64,000 nucleotides of DNA from Takifugu bimaculatus (Eukaryota; Chordata; Actinopteri; Tetraodontiformes; Tetraodontidae): NCBI GenBank assembly GCA_004026145.2, contig CP034985.2, positions 10,777,424 to 10,841,423 on the forward strand. The letters are read 5' to 3'. Within the stretch, counting starts at the first letter, position 1; each line of letters starts with the position of its first letter. Below, in pieces: positions 1-13,700 of this stretch. The notes below the pieces were generated by a model, which saw nothing but the letters and a program-made list of their open reading frames with translations, searched no databases and had not been told where the DNA came from. The translations under genes and the position numbers were made by a program.

Positions 1-2624
1 TACGAGCAGGTGCGCCGACCCGACCGGTTTTATGGGCAGGATCACTGTTGTCTTTCGTTTTTGATGAACGTGTTTTCTTGCCGCAGGGGATTAATGGAAT
101 CCTGGCAGACGAGATGGGGCTGGGGAAGACGGTCCAGAGCATCGCGCTGTTGGCACACCTCGCCGAGGTGAGAGGGCTCGACGCTCGAGGGCTTCTTTGT
201 GCACACTTCAGAAAAGCTTTCCAGAAGATCTTCTTGATTTTTGCTGTCGTTGCTGGCTAATGAAAAAATCCAACATCCAGCACCTGCATCCTTTTGCGTC
301 CCACGTTTCTGCCTGTAGATTCCATCAGATGACTCATGACTTTCTTCATTGTTTCGAGTAACCGAGAACTGGCAATGTTTCGGCCCCCTAACACCAAAGT
401 AGCCGATTCCAGGCAAATGTGTGCTTTCAGCCGAGCCGTCAGTGGCAGGAAGTCGCTTGGAATGTTCCTCCAGGACGTCCTGTGGCCGATCGCTCACATG
501 CTCTTGTATTCTGTGTCCCGCAGAGAGACAACATCTGGGGCCCGTTCCTCATCATCTCTCCCGCATCCACACTCAACAACTGGCACCAAGAGTTCAGCCG
601 CTTTGTGCCCAAATTCAAGGTGAGCGTCCGATGGCGCTGCTGACCGAGCATGTTAGGAGGAAACACCTGCGAAATCCTGTCTGGGAATCTCGAAAACAAA
701 TTCCGAATAGGATGTATTGTCATCACCTGGCATCACTGACACATACACCCACAGCTGCACTCGAGGGTTCACAACATTTATAACATAGAATCACAAGCTC
801 TGTGAAGGTATAAATAAAGAGTTTAGAATATAACCGCCACATCTTATCTAATTTGCCATGTGTTTCAGAAGTATCCGGTAGGGGGCAGTGTTGCGCTGTG
901 ACACGCTCCTCAATAGTTATCAATGTGCCGCTTTGTTCTGTTTTTGGTTGGACTCTGATAGGCTGAGCTCCTTCTTGTTTATCAAGCACAACAATATTGA
1001 GACTACACACACACACACATTTGTGTAACTCTTTGTCATGCCTAACAGTCAGCTGGGGTTGTTTTTGCTTTCTCAGTCTGAAAATAAATCAGCTCATGTC
1101 TGTTTCACTAATGAGGTGTGAAAAGAGCCTATTATACAAATTCGAAGATAAGCTTCCTGTGCTCTGAACACAATGGTGCACCAGCATGTCGCTGAGTGAT
1201 GTAATGATGGTCGGATCGTTTCACATCATTTTACTGCAGCGAGCGGAGCCGTGATTCATGCGGGTTTCCTCTGGCGCCCATCGCATGACGTTTACATCAC
1301 ACGGCCTGGTGCGAGAGTGTGAATGTATGGTAGTTCGGTGTGGTTAAATGTTCACATCTGTTAAAGAGTGGCCTGCTTCTCTGTCAGGTGCTGCCTTACT
1401 GGGGGAATCCTCACGACCGCAAGGTGATCCGGAAATTTTGGAGCCAGGTAAAGATGTTTTTTTTCCTCACTTGTCCCATTAGCTTTTTGTTCCCTCCCAT
1501 TAGTCTGACATGTTTATCTACATGTGAACAGAAAACACTCTACACGCAAAATGCCCCGTTCCACGTTGTGATCACCAGCTACCAGCTGGTGGTCCAGGAC
1601 GTGAAATACTTCCAGAGGGTCAAATGGCAGTACATGGTTCTGGATGAGGCCCAGGCGCTGAAGAGCAGCAGCAGGTAAAACACCCCACCAGGCTGCCGTC
1701 TTATCTTAAGCAAACATTCCCGACTTTTTCTTTAATGTGTTTATATGGGTGTAATGACACATAATGGTTGGGTGGGGCTTCTTTTGTCCCACCCGAATGA
1801 TTCAGACCAATCACGAGGTCAGAGGTCAGCGACTGGTTAAGACCTCGCAGACATCTGACGTTCAACATTTGAGTTTTTGAAGGTTTAGAAGGTATTCCAA
1901 CCTATCACTCAGAAAAGGGGAAAAACAGATTTCCGTTATGTTCAGTCGAAAAAGAAAGTAAAAAGATTCTCATTTATGCAATTTGTATTCAAAATAGCAG
2001 GTAATGATGGAATAAGTCTTTCTAGAAACTAAAATAAAACAATTTAAACTCTCGTCGTTCTCGGGATGAAATCGTTTCTCTCATTTCAGCGTCCGGTGGA
2101 AAATCCTGCTTCAGTTTCAGTGTCGAAACAGGCTGCTGCTCACGGGGACGCCCATTCAGAACACCATGGCCGAGGTGAGTTGTGCGCGTGCCCGAGTCAG
2201 CACGTGAACCCGACAGAGGTGTTGAAAGCCGTGTGTCATTGCTGTCCCTCAGCTGTGGGCCCTGCTGCACTTCATCATGCCGACGTTATTTGATTCCCAC
2301 GAAGAGTTCAACGAGTGGTTCTCCAAGGACATCGAGAGCCACGCCGAAAACAAATCAGCCATTGACGAGAGTGAGTAGCGGCCACGGTCCCGGAGTCCTT
2401 CCTGTTACCCCGCTGGCAACACATTGAATGTGTCCAAAAAGCTTATACACAAATGTAACGGCGTTAAAGTGTGCTGTGCTGAGGGTTTGCAGCCATTTCG
2501 TGCTAAGCTTGTGTTGCTAATCAGCCATCATGTTTCAGACCAACTCTCCAGGCTGCATATGATCCTGAAGCCTTTCATGCTGCGTCGAATCAAGAAGGAT
2601 GTGGAAAACGAGCTCTCGGACAAG
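1..2624 (+). CDS. ino80: ino80 exons 1-8: first ATPase lobe
   Basis: Eight exons encode RecA-like lobe 1 of the motor. Visible motifs in order: motif I (Walker A) DEMGLGKT in exon 2 (87-167); motif Ia region with IISPASTLNNW in exon 3 (524-619); motif II DEAQ in exon 5 (1532-1674); motif III LLTGTPIQN in exon 6 (2090-2174). Exons 7 and 8 carry the LLHFIMPTLFDS stretch and the LKPFMLRRIKKDVE stretch that ends the Snf2 N-lobe. INO80 has DEAQ where many Snf2 enzymes have DEAH. Junction phases are consistent (exon 5 ends in phase 2, exon 7 in phase 1). The catalytic residues K of GKT and D/E of DEAQ are intact, so this lobe looks functional. Confidence 0.95.
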
Positions 2625-5600
2625 GTAAAGGAGAGTAGTCTCCTGTCTGTGTGCGGAAAATCCAAACGAGCCTGATTTTTGACCGCGAACGCCTCCTTTG
2701 CATCAGCCTTGAGTGATGGCTGTGCTGGCAGATGTTGTCTCGGTGTCTCACACACACAGACGTGTTGTACGAGTCTGTCAGAGGAGCGACGGGGTTCGCG
2801 ACTCCCCCGCATCTGTCTTTATCCACTCCCCCACCCCCACACCCACGTGCGCTCCCGTCAGCCAGCTTCCCCTTTTTCGGTTAGCGGTTGGGCCTGAACA
2901 GTTGTTGTTACTCCGTCTTCATCTAAGCGCGACTCTCCAACCAGAGGGCTTGGTGTGTTTTAAAGCTTGTGGGTCCCGAACCCATAAATTCATTTGCTTG
3001 ATTGATTCCATGTGTAAACATCTCGCCTGTGCAGTAGTGGTGCATCAGCGGTGTGTAATGGAACCACATGTTATGTGCATGCAGACAGCCTCTACTTTGA
3101 AAATCAATCATTTAGCTAAGCAGCTCCAGTTGAGCATGATTTCTTTCGCTCTTTTCTTCCCACACATAATTTGATTTAGTCCTCAAGTTCAGTCGACCGC
3201 AGTAACCTTTGACCTCGGACGGTTGGGGCGGATGGATCTACAATGTTTTTGTATCTGATTCATTTGAAGAAAAGTTCTATTTATTGCCTAAAACAACAGG
3301 AGCCTGTCAGGAAGCTGTCCCTGACCCAGACTTGCTGCGTCTTCCTTGAACAGATCGAGATCCTGACCTACTGCCAGCTGACATTGCGGCAGAAGTTGCT
3401 CTATCAGGCCCTGAGGAACAAGATCTCCATAGAGGATCTGCTGCAGTCTTCCATGGGCACGGCTCAGCAGGCCCACAGCACCACCTCGTCCCTGATGAAC
3501 CTGGTTATGCAGTTCCGGAAGGTACGGCCTGGGCTGAACAGGTGCTGACCTTTCGCCCTCTTTTTTTACTAATCGCTGTGCTTCTGCGTAGGTGTGTAAT
3601 CACCCAGACCTGTTCGAGCGCCAGGAGACACGTTCCCCATTCCACATGTCCCTTAAACCCTACGTCATATCCAAGTTCCTCTACCGGCACGGCCTCATCC
3701 ACGCTCATAACCAGGCCAAAAACAAGTAAGAGGAAACTCCGAGACGCACTTCATTTTCACCAGTAGGCCCGAAATCCAAAGAAAACACTTCTGCACTGAA
3801 CAGAATTTACATTTCTACTTAGATTGTGAAATGCAGCTCCTCAGGAAGTCTGTGTCTTGTGGACATTGGCTGATTTGTGTGTCTCACAGGACAATTATCC
3901 CAATCGCAGCTATTACCAGGGTAAACGTGGGACCATATTCTTTTGCTCAGTAACTGAATCTGTGACTTTCTTCCCTTTCAGAATTCTTCAAGTGCTGCTG
4001 TCTCCCTTCTCTGCAAACCACATCCAGCAGTCTCTTTTTCACAGGAAAGGTGAGCAGATTTAAGCTCCTGACTCTTTGCCCCCTGCTCTTTTTGTATTTA
4101 CCGTTTTCATCGTTACTGTTTTAGGCGATGACAGAGGAAGCTGTTTCTCGTTTCTGCGATTCATTGACGTGTCACCGGCCGAGATGTCCAATCTCATGCT
4201 GCAGGGCACTTTAGTGAGGTGGGACAGGAGCCGAGAGAAATCCGTCTCAGAGTGGTGCTCCTCCAGGCAGAAAGCAGTCATCACCTTCAGATGTGTGATC
4301 ACCTCGTTTTTATGCGTTCCTTCACAGATGGTTAGCCCTTTTTCTGTCCCTCAAAGCTGCGTATCGGCTCCACCATCAGCGCCTTTTCAGCCTTGAAGAA
4401 GGCGTTCAGGAGTCCGCAGACCTGCAGCGGAGCAGAGAAATGTTACAGTCCAAGAGCAAATGTCTTTCTCGCAGGGACTTAATTCTGTGGCTGAACAGAC
4501 CCACCGAATTTCCCAACACACACGCCAGCCCCGTCCTCCAGGTGAGTTATACCTGCGATTAACCGGAGCAGCACGACATGCTTTAGTCCATAGCTCCAGG
4601 TTCCTCTGACCCCCACTTGGCCTTTTTTAAAAAAGCCTTGAGGTCACATAGTTGACACTCGCCCACAGAACTGGAACAGGAGAAGAATTAGATGGATTGA
4701 TGGTGAAATGAAGTCAGCCTGTGTTACTTCAGCTTCTACTGGCAGTGAAAGTGAAGCAGAAAAATGGAGTGCGGTGTTTTTAGATTCTCAGGGAAGGACC
4801 AGATCTAACAGATGGGTCCTATTGTGGTTTGAACTGGGCGCACTGGTGAGCAACTGGATTCAAACCACTTCCCTCATGCTGTATTATTCTCTCTGTCTAA
4901 AGACAGTGATGCTCGGCCATGCGTTCTAAAACTGCTGTCTTGCCTTTGTGGTCCGGTACACATGTTCCAAGAGTCTTCTTCTCATTCTTCTCCACTTGGC
5001 TGATCAGTGCAGAAGCGCCGTGTGATGTGTTGTTTTGTTCCCATCAAAGAGTCTTGGCAGCTCGGCGGGCAAACGCACCACGCCTCGGCCCTTTTCATCT
5101 CTCCTCCACTGCTTTTGTGTCTGTTGGGCGCTGACAGCACATAATTCTTTCTCTTTTTTTGAGTTATTTGGCAGCACAGGAACCTAATTATTAGTCAGAA
5201 ACAGGACAGGATACACAGCACATCTGCAGGGTCCAATTCAAACATGAGGAAGACAAACAGCTGCAGCCTGTAGATTCACAGCAAGGTCACTGCTGCAGTC
5301 AAACTATTAGTCGACTGAAGAATTCTGCACGCTTTCAGCTCTGTTACACTTGCCTTGAAAGCCAGTAAAAGGGATTTTTGCCTCTTTTCTATGTCTCATT
5401 TTCAGTTTGTACTGTCCCTCGGGCAACATGCCTGTGCTTAAACTGCATTTTTGTCCATGATCTTATCACTGAATTTACCATGTTGGCTTCAACTCCAGAG
5501 CCAGTCAGGCGAAAGAACAGTAGGGACGTTTTAGGAAACCATTTTAATTATGAGACAAAGAAACGTGCCTAGGGATTGATGGAAGGACCAGTGTCTGCAG

Positions 5601-7636
5601 AATTGAGAAACGAACCGCTCTAACTAGGTTCTCAGCCCTGCCATTAGGGGGCGCTGTATACTCATCCTTTATGTTGTGTCACATGGTGACGAAAGGATAT
5701 TTAAACATATCTAAAGCTCTACTTAGATCACACACACACACTTTTTTTTTTCCTCTAAGGATTACACGATGATGCATTCAGTCATCCTACAACACTAAAC
5801 CTAAAAACAGCATTATTAAATACTTTATATAATATTTTTGTGCCTGTATCCAATATTTTATGTAACATTTTAGGCATGTTTCCCAGGTAAAGACTTACTC
5901 AAACTATGTGCTACACTTGTATCTGCATATTTCTATCTGTTGGCATTTTACATTTCTCAGTATAACACAGCATTTGTGTGTGTTTCAGGACCTGGTGTTT
6001 ACAGCGTTCAGGCCTGGTATGATGGGATACACCGACGCAGTGATCCACTGTCGAAACTCTACCAGGACGTCGCTGCGGCCCTTCCAGCCCCTACTGCCAC
6101 CCAAGTTTCTGTTAGCTGCTGCCCCCAGGGTGCGTGTGTGCGCGCAAACGTCACAGCTTTCCTCACCATCTCCAGCTTAGATCGTTTACTGGGGGAAATT
6201 TGACCGAAAATTTATATAATACTCGTTAGCGCACGTCCAATTTTTCTCTGTGTTTGTTGTGTTTTCTCGCAGTTTAATTGTGTCTTTTGGTTTCCTAGGT
6301 AACAGCAGTTCTCATGGAGCGTTATTGTGCCGACCGCAGCGCGGAGTACGAGTGGAGGGTCACGCGTGGCGGAGGGGGCACAGTCTTCAAAGAGTGTTTC
6401 CTCTATGGCTCCCCCGAACTTGCGTCCGACTGGCGTAGGAGGGCCAATAGCTTCCACCCGCGTTGGCCAGGGCGGCGCGATGGCGCTCTACCCACGTCAT
6501 GGATGGTCCTTCATTCGGATACCCGGTAAGGACTTTTAAAGCTGCTTCAGCTGGGAGCAGCAGTTCACATTACTGCAACTGTGAACGGTTCCTCTTCTCC
6601 TGCACAAAAACAAAACTCTTCCCATCTGCGATGAGGCTGGAGACCAGGCGGCAGGAATCTGCCAAGTCCCCGGTTTTCTTGCAGACCACCCTTAAGATGT
6701 GCGATGATGTAGCGACACTCTCATGGGTAGTCCAGGAATAGCTGCAACATTTGCTTTAGCAACATTTGCACCTTCATGTGTGCACTGACAGCTTTATCAG
6801 ATGGTGGCCAGCCAATCTTTCACAGAAGGGTGTAATGGGGGTCTGTGGGAGAATGTACAGAGGCCAGTCTGGGGTCAGCAGGGCAGAGGCAGGCTCATCA
6901 ACCTCCCCTGTCGCAGCCTGTCTCGCCGCCAGGCAGCCCCATCCCTCACAATAAAATGGAACCGCTCAGATAAAGAGACTCCTGCCGGAGGTCAGGCAGG
7001 CAAACACCTACGAGCCGTTTCCATGGAGGCTCGAACGTGGGATCGGGAGCGCTTATCACGAGGGCCCGGGCTCGTTTGAGCAAAGGGTCACCTGGAACTG
7101 AGTGGGAGCTGATTCGCTGCCAGCGTTCAGATAACTGATGGATGTCCAGGGTGAGAAAGGCCATTCCAGTTTTACAGACAACACTTCCCTTCTCACTGAC
7201 CCGTGCAGCCCCCCCCCTTTGGCCATGCATTATGATGACTGCTCCTTTTTTGTGTTTGGACATAGGTTCCTGACACAAACAATAGATATACTGTATATGT
7301 CCTCTTTATACCCTCAGCCAAGCCTGTAACACACAACAGGCTGCTTGCTCTGCCACTTAAAGATGCCGATAGTGGAATTTTTTAGAATTATATCCATTTA
7401 TATAAGGGACAATAAAAGGATCCGTTTCTCACGGGTTTATTAACATCTTATACCCATCTATGCACACACGTACTTGTGAGATTGTTTGTGTGTAAAAGTG
7501 AGAAACAAAACAAGTATTTGTGTGTCTGTGTGAGAACAGTCTGAAGGCTCTTGTGAAGTTATACGCAGGCAGACAAAGCGAGGAAGTTTAGCTACTGGTC
7601 ATTGTTCCAGCGCTCGGTTAGGTAACACTAATAGAT

Positions 7637-7725
<89 letters not shown>

Positions 7726-10700
7726 ATGCGCATGCATGTAGGGTCCATTCAGGGAACCATGGAGTGCTCTCACGGGCTGAGGTGTCTCCCTGCAGGATCT
7801 CCCATGCTTGCCAATAAACACACACACACAGACACACACACCAGACTGAGGTGGACTAGCTTCACCCCATCACCAGGGCAGCAAACTGATCTGATGTCAG
7901 TTTGGCCTCCTGCTCCTTTCTCAGCTTGAGTAGGAAGGAAGTGACCCAACGCGCCGGCACCCGTCCTCGGGCGAACGCATTGTTGCCACATCAAGGCCCA
8001 GATATGTACAGTAGCCCAGATGAAGTTTCCCAGCCTCCATCTCCTCTGGGCTCCCGGCCCCACACCTTCCAGAACAAACGGCAGAGCTGAATGACTGTTT
8101 GTTTTGAGCGCCATGGCGTGAGTACGGCTGCCGTCTCATATCGACGGCGGAATCTAATCACAGGACTTATTAGAAATCAGGACACCGCGGTGGAAAAAAC
8201 AATTGAACGCTGCAATGTCCTGTGCCTCAAATTAGCGTGTGCTGTTGACGTTGTTATGGTTACAGCGATGGATGTTTTCAGAAGTTGAGAGCTGCGGCAA
8301 CAGTCGAATGAAATCGAATGGAAAAAGTTACAAACTAGAAAAGGCTGCAGACACACGGGAGGGAGGAAACGGCACAACAAGTGGCGCAGCTCCATCATTG
8401 TAGGTGACGTGTGACGTGTCCTGGTTGTGTGTCCAGTGACATAACAGCGCCAGCGTACCTCCACTTATGCGGGAACAAAACACACTTGGGCTTTTGAAAA
8501 ATCGCCCCTCTTTCCGCGCCGTTGGCCCCCGGAGAGTTAAAGGTGCAAGTGGGAGTCATCCAGTAGCTCAACACCAGCGTGCTTCTAAACACACTGGTTG
8601 TTCTGTGCCGCTGGACGCTCATGACAAGTTGTACCTTGAAAGGAAACGGATTTGAACGTGCGTGCATTGGGAGCATTCACAGAACATTCCAGGGCGACAC
8701 AGAAATAACTTCCCATGCTGTGTGGCCCCCCTGTGTTGTTTTCGGTAATCACAGGGAACGGCTCTGCTAAATGACGGCCTTCTCACTTCTCACCGGCTCT
8801 TTTTTCGGACTTATTGTGCAGTCGAGATTTCGCCGCCGCTGGAGGAATGTGTGTGACAGAGGCGGCGTGTATCTCGAGTGTGTGATCGAGACAGGCCCTG
8901 GCCCGGCCGCTAACATCAGGCTGTGGGAAACGCAAGTCCATTTTCCTGTCCCTTCAAAGAAAACCTTGCTCTCCGCTTAAATGGCAGGAAGCGGCTCCTG
9001 GGTTCTCTGATAGACGGCAGACACAAAATGGCACTACAATCGTGTGTCTCTACCACACTGAGATGCAGCTGAATTCATGAAAATGTGCGTTTTTCTTTAA
9101 TTATTCTGGTCCCATTTATGACTCTTAATGTGTCCCCAATAACTGAACTATCAGGGCCAGAACTGGCCTGAAGGGGGCGACATTTGCCATATTTTACCTC
9201 CGTACTGACGCCTTAAGACATCAAGACCGCTCATTCCGTCTCAGCCAGCTAACTTCCATCTGTGGTCTGCGATGGGTTTGTGCTGGCCGGGGGTAACGGT
9301 GGGTAATCTATCTTAATGACAGAGTTCACAGTGGGCTGCTGTGGTGTGGTGAGATTCCCCCATGAACCTCTACAGACTGTCTGTCTCTGTCCCTGCTTAA
9401 TGACTCTTTGAGAACCAAGAGAAGTACTTATCTTGCATTTGAGAGGCGAGACGGTGATGCGTCCGCCGCGTCCATCGACTTTCCCCTCACAAATTCTCCC
9501 ACGTTAACGTTTCAGCGTTGATTCTGCTGACGGGGATCTAAAGGTGACGTTTTCCTGTTAACATCTGGATGGGCCGATGCCACAGCAAGCGAAAATTGCA
9601 TTTCAGCCTGAATACTGTCAATACACACAGAAGCAGCCTAATATTTCCATTATCGTCAGTGTGGAACAAGTGTTGCCCATTGACTTATTGATCGCAGTGT
9701 AATATATCATCATACAGTGAGGGGCTGACTCACATGGCCCCCCATCTGTCTCTCTTTCTCACATAACCATCCAGCCATTTTCTTTCATCAGGTCTTTTTT
9801 TTTTTTTTTAATTCTGCAATCTCATTGCTGTTAATCTCCTCTTTTTGATGGCATCTGGCCCACTTCCTCCCCTGGCTGAGGGTGGCTCTGCTCTCCGGCT
9901 TTAGAGGCAGCAGCGAGAGGGGAAGGGGACAGGACAGTAGGTTGTTCTGGCGTATTAATGAAATTAACGGGTGTAGTTGGTTTGGGAGTATCAGGCGCCA
10001 GGCACCAGGGCTGGGCCGGGGTTAATTAGCTGGCAGCAGGCCTCTAATTGGGTCAGGACCGTGTCAGGCCCCTGGCTCTGGCCCTACAGGGATTGGATTA
10101 CACTGTCAGGGGACAGACAGTAGGGGGAGGACGGCAGAGAGGGTGTGTGTGAGGTGGGGGAGACAGGAGTGTGCTGGGCGCGCACGTTGTGGCAAAAGAG
10201 GGAAGCACGGAGAGGGTGTGTGGAAAAGGCGGGAGGAAGGCTGGGATCGCGCGGCCTAATCTGCCAGCAGGAGGTAAAAACGAGAGAAGATGGGGGGTGC
10301 GGGGGGCTGAATACCACCGTTAGACTGGATTGGATTTAGGTGGGTGGAGAGGGGAGGGTAATATGAAAGGGGGGATGCAGAGCAGGTGGTGAAGCTTGAT
10401 ATGTGTATCCATAGAAACAGAGAAGTGGTGTGACACCACATGGGATTTGCTCGTGTTCTCGGGGTGTGGTCTAAACACAGGCTCCCTCCTCAGTTTGGCA
10501 GGAATAAAAAGTTGTTTTTTTGCGTCCACGCTGGTGCCGCCGCGTCCAAACATTTCTGCATTCCACAGACGCTTCGTTCGTTTAGCTCCTGTTTACGGCC
10601 CCTCGCGCGTCCCCCTGCAGCCACATGTAGCTTACTGTAAGCCATAAGTGTTATGTTGGAATGAGACGGACCGCTAAAGCCACCCTAAATCAGTTATTAT

Positions 10701-13700
10701 TTATCTTGGCTTCGCTTTATAGGATGCAGGGGTGGGATTTGCGACGCAGATCTAAATATTTTGAACTCGGCCACCTTTTCCTGCAAACCGCACGCACAGA
10801 TGGAGTTCCGGCTGTTATATCAGGCGTCGGACTGCATTAATAACTGATTAATAGGGGCGTTCAAATAAATCGAATGTCACATATGCCGCCGTAAGTCCAA
10901 CGAACGGCATCCGGATGCTCGAGATGGGAGTTTTTCATGTTGACAGTTTATGCCCAAGGAAGAATTGGTTTACAGCCATCCAACATTTATCCCCGAACGA
11001 CTGCAGACATCCTCAGACGGGGTCTTGAATCCGTCTTCAGACACGATGCCGGGCTCCGAGGGCTTACATATAATCACCTAAACAGAAACAGATTGAGCGC
11101 CGCAGCCTTATATGAGCATCTGTAGCCGCGCCAAGTCGCGGTTAACGTCGGGGTGTTTGTCAGCGTGGCCTCCAACACGGGTTGCCTGGTCCGTGCCCCC
11201 GGCTGAGCTGGAGGCCCGGTTAGACTGGCACCTGTGGTGAGGAGGCCCCCGTCTCATCTCAACCACAACATCGCCACTGCCGCCGCCGCCACCGCTGCGC
11301 TATTACGGCCTGGGCGCAGCCGGAGCCACCACAGACCCCCTTCACTCTCTGTCTGGGGCGGCTTTTTCCCTGTATTCCTCTCTGTGTGTCGCGCTCTCCT
11401 CCTTTTACTTTTCAATTCATCCGCTTTTGTTGACGCCAGGGACAATTACAGGGCTTTGAAGGACGGATTTGATGATTGTGTATTTCAGACGTTGCTATGC
11501 TGGTTTCTTTGTTCGCGCGGCGCTGAGCCACAGCTATGCACAGAAACGGAACACCGTGTTCCGAACACCATACAATAAAACTAAAGTTAGCCAAAACTGC
11601 AACAGATTAAGTTTATTGTCTGGTGCTATTTGTGTCGTGTGACTCATACGAGCTAGGACGGGTTGTCTTCTTTCTTTCTTTAAATGATTTCACGATATAA
11701 TCATTTAAACATATATATAATTCACATTTAGTGGTTTAAAACAGGTCAGATAGCAAACAAATCCTGAACTGCCAGCTAATAATTCATTACTCTTTCCGCC
11801 GACAGCCTGAAGAGACTCGGGTTTACTAATTTTCCTTGACTAATCCTTTTAATCTTGGCCATTTGTAATGACTTGCAGAACATAACTTAGCATGCCAGCT
11901 GCGAGGGTTTTTCCCGCGATCAAATGGGATTTTTAAACCCCCCAAAAATAACATTGTTTCGGACGTCACCGCTCCAACGCTCGGCCGGTTGGTACTGGTC
12001 CAAACGTGTTTGACTGGCTATCAGCACTGAGCTGTAGGTGAGGCCGCCACCAGCTCCCCTGAGCCGTTCGCCTGTTCATCTGTTCTATTAGTTCCTCTTT
12101 AACATCTCGAAAAGCCCTGACCTTCTCTCGGGGTTAACCTGAAGGGCCTCGGGTCAGAGTTCAGCCCGAGTACACATTAGCATAAAATGCTACCAGATAA
12201 AAGCGGCAGGTGTGGTTGGTTTTGTTACCCATCGTGGTTGATTCCATGTTATTAAAGCTCCCGTTTAGTAATTTCGCTTAATTTAACAACGCCAGAGCAG
12301 GAAATCTGAGTGACAAGCCTCTTAGCAGGTTTGTGTTGTACATCGAAAGTCTCAGGAACAAACACTCGAGTGCAAATGGTCAACCTGACTCTCCCCGAGG
12401 GACTCTGAAGCCACCCTGTCAGCTGACCCTGGCCCTGGCTTTAGGTCCTCCACACTTGGGGTCGTGACCCTGCGGTCAAGCACCACAGTGTGCCTGTCAC
12501 GGGGTCAATGGCAGCCTGGGCCCCTTTCTTATGGTGTTTGATTGTGCAGGATGACGTTAATTCCTCATAAGCTGCCGATTGAAGGGAAAAACCATTCAAA
12601 TTCAGAGCCGCTCCCCATATATGGACACGGGAAGCGAACCTGGCAGCAACAGGGCACATGTTTTTAAATTTCTTTTATTCCCTTGTGCAGAATTCTGCAT
12701 AAATCGCTGTCTCCAGGTCTCACTGTCGGTCTCGTCTGCGCTCGTCAGCTGCCCAGTCGATGGAGCACATGCTTCATTTAAACAACCACCAGATCAGGAA
12801 CAGATTAAGGAAGATTGATCCCGGGGCTTATCCCCTCTGGCGAAAGGATCTTTATCCTCAATGACGTGGCCCCACGGAAGATTCGTATCGATCAGGAAAG
12901 AACAACATGCGAGTTGATGAGACGACTTTGCACTTATGTGACTGTTAGTGCGGAAGATTTTAAATAACCAAATAGTTTAATAGTCTGATAATGAGGGCGT
13001 CGATCTCCCAAAGTTATCCTACTCTACCTATCTTAATATCTCTCTTGTTTTTTTCCTAGATAAGGAGAGTCTGATCATGGAAAGCGGCAAACTGCACACG
13101 CTGGACGTCCTGTTGAGCCGTCTCAAGTCCCAGGGACATCGAGTCCTCATCTACTCCCAGATGACCCGCATGATTGACCTGCTGGAGGTACCGGCAGAAC
13201 TCACTGCACTTAAAAAAAAGTCTAAAACACACGTTTTATGGACCGCACGTGAGTCTGACACGTGACCTCATCGACACACCTTCCCGGGACGTCTTGGCAT
13301 CAATCCTCATTGTTTTGCGCCTGTTCCTCAACTGGTTTGTTTCCACTGGTAGAATATTGAGCACCAGTACCTCTAATCATCCTGCCTGTCTCTTGTTACT
13401 GCACTCATTAGAGGGCTAATTAACAGGTCAGGCCTAATTCGCAGGGTCTCATCTGCAGGGGAGGCAGCCAGATGGGAGGGATGACTGGAAGGAGTGAGGA
13501 AAGGGGGAGACGGGGGACGCGGGGCGTGTCGAGGGCTCGGATGAGAGAAAAATAGTTAATGAAAAAGAAGATATGCAGAGACTGGAGGGGAAATACAGAG
13601 CATTTGAGCTGCAATCAGGTTTTTTTTTAGTGTAATCAGCATGGAAAACCTTACTGAAGGACTTTCCTTTTGTTGTGAACGTCACCATGGAGCCAAAAGC

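Noticed and set aside
3890..3920. Possible 31-nt extra exon inside an ino80 intron, bounded by CTCACAG and GGTAAAC
   Set aside because: Its length would break the frame, and exons 10 and 11 join in phase to give the conserved LSPF and SLFHRK segment without it.
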